From: an uncultured Collinsella sp.
GTDB lineage: Bacteria; Actinomycetota; Coriobacteriia; Coriobacteriales; Coriobacteriaceae
Direction: 5' to 3'
Length of the DNA: 59,106 nt
Assembly: GCA_900540935.1 (NCBI GenBank)
Contig: UQHW01000011.1
Location: forward strand, 1 to 59,106
Numbering within the stretch: the stretch's first letter is position 1; every line of letters starts with the position of its first letter. Below the pieces are notes generated by a model that saw nothing but the letters and a program-made list of their open reading frames with translations, did not search any database and was not told the origin of the DNA. The translations under genes and the position numbers were made by a program. Shown one piece after another: positions 52,940 to 59,106 of this stretch.

Positions 52940-54937
52940 ATGGCAAAAAACACCGCAAACTATGGTAACGACAGTATCCGCCAACTCAAAGACGAAGAGC
53001 GCGTACGCCTGCGCCCCGCCGTCATCTTTGGCTCGGACGGCCTCGACGGCTGCGCGCATGCCGCCTTCGAGATCCTGTCCAACGCCGTTGACGAGGCGCG
53101 CCAGGGCTACGGCAAGCTCATCACCCTCACCGCCTTTCGCGATGGCTCTATCCAGGTAGAGGATAACGGCCGCGGCTGCCCACTCGATTGGAACCCCTCC
53201 GAGAAGCGCTTTAACTGGGAACTCGTCTTTTGCGAGCTCTACGCCGGCGGCAAATACAACAACAACCAAGGTGGCGACTACGACTTCTCGCTCGGCACCA
53301 ATGGCCTGGGCTCGTGCGCGACCCAGTACGCCTCCGAATACATGGATGCCACCGTCTGGCGTGACGGTAACAAGTACTCCCTGCACTTTAAGAAGGGCAA
53401 GGTCGTCGGTGCCAAAAAGAAGGCACTCGAGATTGAGCCCAGCGACGAGAATCGCACCGGCACCACCATCAAGTGGCGCCCCGATCTTGAGGTCTTTACC
53501 TCGATCAGCATCCCTCACGATTGGTATCGCGAGACCATGCGCCGTCAGGCCGTGGTCAACGCCAACGTGACCTTCCGTCTGCGCATAGAGGGCGACGATG
53601 GCGAGTTTTCCGAAGAGGACTTTTGCTACCCCAAGGGCATCGAGGACTATGTGCTCGAGAAGGTCGGTGCCGACTACCTCACTGAGCCCTTCTTTATCGA
53701 GGCTGACCGTCGCGGTCGCGATCGCGAGGACCTGCCCGACTACAACGTAAAGATCACCGCGTGCATGTGCTTCTCGCGCACCTTCATGATGCAGGAGTAC
53801 TACCACAACTCATCGTGGCTCGAGAACGGCGGCTCGCCCGAGAAGGCTGCCCGCAGCGCCCTCACCAGCGCCATCGATGCTTACATTAAGCAACAGGGCA
53901 AGTACAACAAAAACGAGAGCGGCATTAAGTGGCAAGACGTCCAGGACTGTCTGGTGCTGGTAACCAACTGCTTCTCCACCCAGACGTCCTACGAAAACCA
54001 GACCAAGAAGGCCATCAATAACCGCTTTATCCAGCAGGCCATGACTGCCTTCTTTAAGGAGCGCCTCTCGACCTACTTGATCGAGAACAAAGATGCCGCC
54101 AACAAGATCATGGAGCAGGTGCTCATCAACAAGCGCTCGCGCGAGAACGCCGAGAAGACGCGTCAGAGCATCAAGACCAACCTGCAGCAGAAGACCGACA
54201 TGGCCAACCGCGTGCAGAAGTTCATCGACTGCCGCTCCAAGGACAAGAGCCGTCGCGAGATCTACATCGTAGAGGGCGACTCGGCAGCAGGCGCCATTCG
54301 CACCTCGCGCGATGCCGAGTTCCAGGGCGTTATGCCCGTCCGCGGCAAGATCCTCAACTGCCTAAAGGAGGACTACCCGCGCATCTTTAAGTCCGACATC
54401 ATCATGGACCTCATGCGCGTGCTGGGCTGCGGCGTGGAGATCAAGGACAAGCGCATCAAGAACCTCGGTGCCTTTGACCTGGACAACCTCAACTGGAACA
54501 AGGTCATCATCTGTACGGATGCCGACGTCGACGGTTATCACATCCGCACGCTCGTGCTCACCATGCTCTACCGCCTGGTGCCCACACTTATCGACGAGGG
54601 TTACGTGTATATCGCCGAGTCGCCGCTCTACGAGATCAACTGCAAAGAGAAGACCTACTTTGCCTACACCGAGCTCGAGAAGAACGGCATCCTCAAGGAG
54701 ATCGGCGACCAGAAGTGTTCCATCAACCGCTCCAAGGGTCTTGGTGAGAACGATCCGGACATGATGTGGCTCACCACCATGAACCCCGAGACGCGTCGCC
54801 TGATCAAGGTTGAGCCCGAGGACGTCACCAAGATGGAAACCATGTTCAACCTGTTGCTGGGCAACGACGAGGCGGGCCGCAAGCGCCATATCTCCGAGCA
54901 CGGCAAGGAATACCTGGACCAGCTGGACCTGCAATAG
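52940..54937 (+). CDS. parE: DNA topoisomerase IV (gyrase-like) subunit B
   Basis: A 665-residue type IIA topoisomerase ATPase subunit. The GHKL ATPase domain has ILSNAVDEA and VEDNGRGCPLD, with the glycine-rich lid AGGKYNNNQGGDYDFSLGTNGLGS. The Toprim domain has EGDSAAGAIRTSRD, PVRGKILN and TDADVDGYHIRTL with its metal aspartates. It is somewhat divergent from GyrB, for example in the YHI after the DxDxD core. Paired with the A subunit 45 bp downstream, it should decatenate chromosomes. ParE is inferred from pairing and divergence; a second gyrase copy is the alternative. AAAGGAG precedes the ATG by about 15 bp. Confidence 0.8.
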   Translation: MAKNTANYGNDSIRQLKDEERVRLRPAVIFGSDGLDGCAHAAFEILSNAVDEARQGYGKLITLTAFRDGSIQVEDNGRGCPLDWNPSEKRFNWELVFCELYAGGKYNNNQGGDYDFSLGTNGLGSCATQYASEYMDATVWRDGNKYSLHFKKGKVVGAKKKALEIEPSDENRTGTTIKWRPDLEVFTSISIPHDWYRETMRRQAVVNANVTFRLRIEGDDGEFSEEDFCYPKGIEDYVLEKVGADYLTEPFFIEADRRGRDREDLPDYNVKITACMCFSRTFMMQEYYHNSSWLENGGSPEKAARSALTSAIDAYIKQQGKYNKNESGIKWQDVQDCLVLVTNCFSTQTSYENQTKKAINNRFIQQAMTAFFKERLSTYLIENKDAANKIMEQVLINKRSRENAEKTRQSIKTNLQQKTDMANRVQKFIDCRSKDKSRREIYIVEGDSAAGAIRTSRDAEFQGVMPVRGKILNCLKEDYPRIFKSDIIMDLMRVLGCGVEIKDKRIKNLGAFDLDNLNWNKVIICTDADVDGYHIRTLVLTMLYRLVPTLIDEGYVYIAESPLYEINCKEKTYFAYTELEKNGILKEIGDQKCSINRSKGLGENDPDMMWLTTMNPETRRLIKVEPEDVTKMETMFNLLLGNDEAGRKRHISEHGKEYLDQLDLQ

Positions 54938-54982
54938 CAGTAAATCGATAACGACGGCCCATAAGAAGTTCAAGAGGAAATC

Positions 54983-57223
54983 GTGGCAAAGAAGAAGACG
55001 AAGAACCAGCCAAAGAAAAAGCAGGTCAACGCCGAGAACGTCATCGGCCTGCACTCCGAGGTCACCGACCAGCCGATCACGCAGACGCTCGAGGTCAACT
55101 ACATGCCCTACGCCATGAGCGTCAACGTCTCGCGTGCGTTCCCCGAGATTGACGGCTTTAAGCCCTCGCACCGCAAGCTGCTCTACACCATGTACAAGAT
55201 GGGCCTGCTCAAGGGCGAGCGCCAGAAGAGCGCCAACATCGTGGGCCAGACCATGAAGCTCAACCCGCACGGCGACGCCGCGATCTACGAGACGATGGTG
55301 CGCCTGGCGACGGGCAACGAAGCGTTGCTTGCGCCCTTCGTGGAGTCGAAGGGCAACTTTGGCAAGTACTATTCGGGCGATCTGAGCTACGCCGCCTCGC
55401 GTTATACCGAGGCCAAGCTCTCCCCCATCAGCGCCGAGATCTTCAAGGACATCGACAAGGACCCGGTCGACTTCGTCGACAGCTACGACGGCGCCATGAA
55501 GGAGCCGCGCCTGCTGCCCACCACATTCCCCAACATCCTCGTCTCGGCCAACAAAGGCATCGGCGTCGCCATGGCGTCCGACATCTGCGGTTTCAACCTC
55601 AACGAGGTCTGTACTGCCACGATGCATTACCTCAAGGATCCCGACTGCGATCTGCTCGAGTACATGCCCATGCCCGACTTCTCGACCGGCGGCGAGATCA
55701 TCTACCGCCGCGAGGAGATGGAAAAGATTATCGAGACCGGCCTTGGCAGCTTCCAGATCCGCTCCCGCTGGCGCTGGATTCCCGAAGAGCGCATTATCGA
55801 GGTCTACGAGATTCCCTACACCACCAAGACCGATGTCATCATCGAGCGCATCGTCAAGCTCTCCAAAGAGGGCAAGGTCAAGGAGATTGCTGACATCCGC
55901 GACGAAACCGACCTCTCGGGCTTGCGCATCGCCATCGACCTTAAGCGCGGCGTCGACCCCGACAAGCTCATGGCCAAGCTCTATCGCTCGACCACGCTGC
56001 AGGATTCGTTCTCGTGCAACTTCAACGTGCTCGTCGACGGCTATCCCCGTGTTATGGGCGTGCGCCAGATTCTGCACGAGTGGGTCAAATGGCGAATTGA
56101 GTCCACGCGTCGCCGCATTAACTTTGACCTGGGCAAAAAGTCCGAGCGCCTGCACCTGCTGCACGGCCTCGAGGCAATCTTGCTCGACATCGACAAGGCC
56201 ATCGCCATCATCCGTGGCACCAAGCTCGAGGCCGAGGTCGTGCCCAACCTTATGCGCGGCTTCGACATCGACGAGACCCAGGCCGAGTTTGTTGCCGAGC
56301 TCAAGCTCCGCAACATTAACGAAGAGTACATCCTCAACCGCACCAAGGACATCGCCAAGCTTGAGAGCGAGATTGCCGAGCTTGAGGAAATCCTCTCCAG
56401 CGAGGAGAACATCAAGAAGGTCATCAGCGACGAGCTGGCCGCGGTCAACAAGAAATATGTGATGCCGCGTCGCACGGGCAGGATCGAGCCCCATGAGGTT
56501 ATCGAGGTAAGCTTGGAGCCCGAGGTCGAGGAGTACCCGGTGACCATCATGCTCTCGCGCGATGGCTACCTTAAGAAGATGACGGACCGCGTGCTCAAGA
56601 AGGCGACCACGCTCAAGTACAAGGACGGCGACAAACCCTTTATCGAGTTCCCGTCCTCCAACACCCACGAGCTGCTGGTCTTTACCAACAAGAGCCAGGT
56701 GTACAAATGCAAGGTTGCGGCGTTTGAGGACACCAAGTCGGCCCAGCTGGGCTCGTACCTGCCGACCGATCTTGAGATGGAACCCGACGAGAGCGTCATC
56801 TGGGTCATCGACCCCGAGGACTATAAGGCCGACGTGCTGTTTGTCTTTGAGAACGGCCGCGTGGTGCGTGTCGCACTTTCTGGATACGTCACCAAGACCA
56901 ACCGCAAGCGCCTCAAGAACGCTATCTACGGCGGCAGCAAGCTGCTGTATGCCCAGGTGCTCAAGGAAGACCGCGACATCGCACTGGTCTCGAGCGACTA
57001 TCGTTTGATGAACTTCAACACGTCGTTGCTCAAGACCAAGACGACTACCAACACGCAGGGCGTCCAGGCCTTTACCGCCAAGAAGGGCCGCTCGGTCACC
57101 ACCGTCGGCACAACCGAAGAGATCCTTGGCGCCGGCGTCTCGGCCGAGAAGTTCACCGCGCAGAGCCTGCCCTCCGCCGGTGCCCTCATGAAAGAAAACG
57201 ACATGCCGAGTTTGTTTGATTAG
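54983..57223 (+). CDS. parC: DNA topoisomerase IV (gyrase-like) subunit A
   Basis: A 746-residue type IIA topoisomerase breakage-reunion subunit. A lysine-rich head is followed by the winged helix/tower core with PSHRKLLYTM and active-site Tyr141 (AASRYTEAKLSP), a coiled-coil (about 445-490) and a C-terminal beta-pinwheel (about 505-735). I see no GyrA box (QRRGGxG), which favours ParC over GyrA. The start is the GTG at 54983 with AGAGGAA upstream. It forms an operon with the B subunit. A GC-rich hairpin follows. Confidence 0.82.
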   Translation: MAKKKTKNQPKKKQVNAENVIGLHSEVTDQPITQTLEVNYMPYAMSVNVSRAFPEIDGFKPSHRKLLYTMYKMGLLKGERQKSANIVGQTMKLNPHGDAAIYETMVRLATGNEALLAPFVESKGNFGKYYSGDLSYAASRYTEAKLSPISAEIFKDIDKDPVDFVDSYDGAMKEPRLLPTTFPNILVSANKGIGVAMASDICGFNLNEVCTATMHYLKDPDCDLLEYMPMPDFSTGGEIIYRREEMEKIIETGLGSFQIRSRWRWIPEERIIEVYEIPYTTKTDVIIERIVKLSKEGKVKEIADIRDETDLSGLRIAIDLKRGVDPDKLMAKLYRSTTLQDSFSCNFNVLVDGYPRVMGVRQILHEWVKWRIESTRRRINFDLGKKSERLHLLHGLEAILLDIDKAIAIIRGTKLEAEVVPNLMRGFDIDETQAEFVAELKLRNINEEYILNRTKDIAKLESEIAELEEILSSEENIKKVISDELAAVNKKYVMPRRTGRIEPHEVIEVSLEPEVEEYPVTIMLSRDGYLKKMTDRVLKKATTLKYKDGDKPFIEFPSSNTHELLVFTNKSQVYKCKVAAFEDTKSAQLGSYLPTDLEMEPDESVIWVIDPEDYKADVLFVFENGRVVRVALSGYVTKTNRKRLKNAIYGGSKLLYAQVLKEDRDIALVSSDYRLMNFNTSLLKTKTTTNTQGVQAFTAKKGRSVTTVGTTEEILGAGVSAEKFTAQSLPSAGALMKENDMPSLFD

Positions 57224-57256
57224 GACGACGGCAGAACCGCCATGGTTTTACAAAGC

Positions 57257-57299
57257 AGCGGGGCCCGGAGCGCAGCAATATCGCGCCCCGGGCCCCGCT
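57257..57299 (+). terminator. GC-rich hairpin after the topoisomerase operon
   Basis: AGCGGGGCCCGG-A-GCGC pairs with GCGC-C-CCGGGCCCCGCT across an 8-nt loop, about 34 bp past the stop codon. No T run follows, so it may be a transcript-end stabiliser rather than a true intrinsic terminator. Confidence 0.55.
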
Positions 57300-57361
57300 C
57301 GTTGCGGAGGTCATCCTCGGAAATGTCGACGATACGGGGGCTTCCCGCACCGTCCTAAGCC

Positions 57362-57417
57362 GTTAGCAAAACTCGCAAAAGTTAGCAAAAGTTGCAAAAA
57401 TTAGCAAAACTTGCAAA
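57362..57417 (+). repeat. Tandem TTAGCAAAA...TGCAAAA repeats before a decayed ATPase gene
   Basis: Three units of 18-20 bp follow the pattern GTTAGCAAAA(C/G)T(C/T)GCAAAA. The last runs into the GGAG ribosome site of the ATG at 57427. The placement matches the repeats seen before the other ATPase genes, with a different sequence. Confidence 0.8.
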
Positions 57418-57426
57418 GGAGCCACC

Positions 57427-57894
57427 ATGGAGTACAGCAAATGGCTCCGCCATGCCAGGCATGCTCGAAGATATTATCGAGCGAACCAAAGAAGCGGCAG
57501 ATAGCTACCTTTCACAGTCTCACGCGCGCATGAACGGCGTTCAAATTGGTCCAGTGGGCATCGATTGGACATATGTTCAAGAAGCCCAGGGCAACTGGCG
57601 CACGTGCATGAATGGCATCTTCAGGCAACTCGAGAAGCATGGCATCGGGCTTCTCTCGAAACGACCTATCGAGAGCTTTCCGATAAAGACATTGAGTTTT
57701 TGCTCGCGATGCTGCCCGATTCTGGCCCCAGCAGGATCTCGGAGATAGCCAAACGCATGGGCGTCGCCAGCAACTACGCAAGCCAATACAAACGCCGCCT
57801 CCTCGAGGACGGCGTTATCGGGGAACGTGGGCGTGGCCTCGTCGGCTTCGACATCCCCGCGTTCAGAGAATTCTTGAACGAGAAGGCGTTTTAG
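57427..57894 (+). pseudogene. Decayed archaeal-type AAA ATPase (two internal deletions)
   Basis: After the ATG at 57427 (MEYSKW), sequence in another frame reads PGMLEDIIERTKEAADSYL ... GVQIGPVGIDWTYVQ ... GIGLL, colinear with residues 76-143 of the ATPase at the left edge. It then jumps to LETTYRELSDKDIEFLLAML ... GVIGERGRGLVGFDIPAFREFL, which matches that protein's last 75 residues. The Walker A region, and the Walker B to mid-domain region (about 140 residues), are missing, and the parts lie in different frames. The promoter-side repeats and ribosome site survive. It is therefore a relic of the same subtype as the left-edge gene. Confidence 0.85.
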
Positions 57895-57924
57895 CACACC
57901 GGAATTGTCCGCGGGAGCATCGTT

Positions 57925-57989
57925 GCATGGCAATCAGCATTCCTCCTGGTAAGGGCAGCAAGCATTTCCGCTAGTGCTGATTGCCATGC
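57925..57989. repeat. 15-bp perfect inverted repeat
   Basis: GCATGGCAATCAGCA (57925-57939) and its complement TGCTGATTGCCATGC (57975-57989) enclose 35 bp. It lies between the ATPase relic and the flavodoxin-family gene, 13 bp past the latter's stop. There is no T run. It does not resemble R1-R4. Confidence 0.75.
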
Positions 57990-58002
57990 GCCCCTCTTGT
58001 CC

Positions 58003-58533
58003 TTAGGCGAGCTTGCGGGCGAGCTCTCGCACCCCTTCCAACTTGGGCGACGATGCCATGCTGTCGCGCTCGGTCATGCCGCTGATGGTGACAATGCCCT
58101 GGTCCTCCCACTTGCAGTACGCGCATGTGGCCCTGTACATAGCAATCGCCGCATCATAGACGCCCTCGCTGTGGCTATCGAGCAAAAGGGCCGTCTTGGT
58201 GAACGGGAAGCCTGTAGCACCGAAGGCGTACAGGCGGTCGATGGCGGCCTTCTCCTGCGCAGTGATATCAAACCAGTAGATAGGCGAAGCGAAGACAACC
58301 ATATCGGCGCCTTTCAGCGACTCGATCACGTCGACCATGTCATCCTTCTGCACGCAAGTGCCCTCGTGGGCGAAGCAATACTGACACCCCAGGCAACCAC
58401 CGATTTTCTTGCTGGCAACACGGACGACCTCGACCGTATTGCCGCCCTCACGCGCGGTCTCGGCAAACGCCTCGACCATGGTGTCGGTATTGGCGCCCCT
58501 GCGCGGGCTACCACTCAATACAACGATATTCAT
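58003..58533 (-). CDS. Flavodoxin-family NAD(P)H-dependent FMN reductase
   Basis: A 176-residue flavoprotein of the NADPH-dependent FMN reductase/WrbA-like fold. The FMN phosphate loop is LSGSPRRGANTDTM, the middle has a Cys cluster GGCLGCQYCFAHEGTCVQKDDM, and FASPIYWFDITAQEKAAIDR is the second FMN contact. The extra Cys residues resemble iron-sulfur flavoproteins (Isf), though the spacing is not the full Isf motif. It should move electrons between NAD(P)H, FMN and an unknown acceptor. AGGGAGG precedes the ATG. It is monocistronic. Confidence 0.87.
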   Translation of the reverse strand: MNIVVLSGSPRRGANTDTMVEAFAETAREGGNTVEVVRVASKKIGGCLGCQYCFAHEGTCVQKDDMVDVIESLKGADMVVFASPIYWFDITAQEKAAIDRLYAFGATGFPFTKTALLLDSHSEGVYDAAIAMYRATCAYCKWEDQGIVTISGMTERDSMASSPKLEGVRELARKLA

Positions 58534-58679
58534 AGAAATCTCCCTCCCTCATGCCGCAGGCGCGCGGCACACATTTTGTTGTAACCAAAACGGATGGAGC
58601 TATTCAGTCGTCTGCAGGCCACATCTCTTGTTCGTGTTCTCTAGACAAGGCGCAAACGGTGCTGCACCCCCCTGTCGCG

Positions 58680-58874
58680 CTATATCCCTACGCAGTGTTC
58701 AGAACCCCTGCTCACCGAGCAGCACCGCGCGAGGTCCAGCACGAGTACGCCTTCCCGGGTACAGGTCTCATGCCCTATGCGGGAGATGAGGACCTTCGGG
58801 AACACGTCCCCGATGGGCAGAAGCGACGCGAGCTCCCCCTCAAGCATCAAGTTGATGCTCATATCGCCTCTCAC
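58680..58874 (-). pseudogene. Remnant of an AAA ATPase gene: start region joined to C-terminal end
   Basis: A 64-codon frame begins at GTG 58874, 7 bp after AAGGAG. After about 20 residues it reads FPKVLISRIGHETCTREGVLVLDLARCC, which resembles the conserved C-terminal tail of DUF4143-type ATPases. No Walker motifs are present. An 18-bp perfect palindrome lies directly upstream, as with other ATPase genes here. The simplest reading is a large internal deletion that kept the operator and start. It could also be a real small protein, but I think that less likely. Confidence 0.55.
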
Positions 58875-58883
58875 ATACGCTCT

Positions 58884-58934
58884 CCTTCCCGGTTTCGAAA
58901 CTCGAATTGATTTAAAGTTTCGAAACCGGGAAGG
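58884..58934 (-). promoter_or_regulatory. Perfect 18-bp palindrome before the ATPase remnant
   Basis: CCTTCCCGGTTTCGAAAC (58884-58901) and its exact complement (58917-58934) are 15 bp apart. The start-proximal arm contains the GGGAAGGAG ribosome site of the remnant. Each arm also holds the self-complementary GTTTCGAAAC. Confidence 0.8.
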
Positions 58935-59028
58935 CAATATACAAAAGGATGTGTCGAGGAACGAAGGTTGATTTCCGATCTCAGCCGAACACATTGAGCA
59001 AATAGGCCATTCCCGCAGTTAGCTGAAC

Positions 59029-59060
59029 GCCCCCGCGGCCCCTCCTGGGGTCCGGGGGCG
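59029..59060. terminator. GC-rich hairpin near the right edge
   Basis: CGCCCCCG-CGGCCCC pairs with GGGGTCC-GGGGGCG around TCCT. It is followed on the plus strand by CCGTTTT. Nothing upstream on the plus strand obviously needs it. Between 58935 and the edge I see no gene. Confidence 0.45.
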
Positions 59061-59106
59061 CCGTTTTCCCAGTCGAAGGAACGGTGGAGATGTGTTTCGA
59101 TGGGTC

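Noticed and set aside
54362..56668. A 768-codon open frame on the minus strand across the topoisomerase genes
   Set aside because: It is a high-GC shadow of two clearly functional genes on the other strand. It has no family resemblance, and its composition is rich in Val, Leu, Asp and His as expected for reverse-complement reading.
57362..57417. CRISPR-like short array
   Set aside because: There are only three short units, with no spacers between them and no cas genes in the window. The units lead directly into a ribosome site and start codon.

Overview
The window reads as chromosomal DNA of a high-GC, Gram-positive gut actinobacterium. The class Coriobacteriia, and probably the genus Collinsella, is my best guess. 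The basis is dense high-GC coding with strong AAGGAG-type ribosome sites, lipobox lipoproteins with no outer-membrane genes, and a gene mix typical of anaerobic gut Gram-positives: a NimA-like flavoprotein, a VUT transporter, a CD1871A-type CXXC peptide, a TetM-like GTPase and a TipAS-domain regulator. This is inference; no rRNA or tRNA gene lies in the window to confirm it.

Layout. 0-7 kb: two related AAA ATPases, a short UvrA paralogue and a TetM-like translational GTPase. 7-24.5 kb: small housekeeping and transport genes (GNAT, rsmJ, rlmA, MATE, LysR/EamA pair, ung, SDR, VUT transporter, prfC, a GntR-ABC operon of the YtrA type, a second EamA, CLC channel, LOG protein, K+ channel). 24.6-31.1 kb: two solute-binding-protein-linked hybrid histidine kinases facing each other, with a NimA-like gene between. 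31-41 kb: MalY-type lyase, trmO, XRE-TipAS regulator, glutaredoxin, dus, an unknown membrane protein bracketed by repeats, and a giant MacB-like ABC protein. 41-45 kb: a redox operon (CXXC peptide, NapH-like ferredoxin protein, TlpA-like lipoprotein) divergent from a two-component system. 45-49 kb: HD hydrolase, SPFH protein and unknown membrane proteins. 49-52.7 kb: a truncated winged-helix gene, an XRE/membrane-protein pair and a DUF234-type ATPase-nuclease. 52.9-57.2 kb: topoisomerase IV-like B and A subunits. 57.2-59.1 kb: two decayed ATPase remnants and a flavodoxin-family reductase.

Two themes stand out. First, ATPases of the archaeal-ATPase/DUF234/DUF4143 kinds recur (three intact or edge-cut, two decayed), and every one whose upstream region is visible has its own, differently sequenced repeat or palindrome just before the start codon. 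This looks like a set of privately autoregulated genes. Second, the intergenic DNA holds at least four families of palindromic repeats: TGTGACAAAGGGG hairpins touching stop codons, GGGGACGTTCTTAAATGA hairpins, tandem CTCAATCTGTAACA hairpins, and three copies of a roughly 185-bp palindrome. Two of the 185-bp copies bracket one unknown gene in opposite orientations.

Three small genes under 50 codons were found by reading the gaps: a one-helix peptide at 8843-8986, a CD1871A-family peptide at 43105-43251 and a coupled peptide at 48448-48588.
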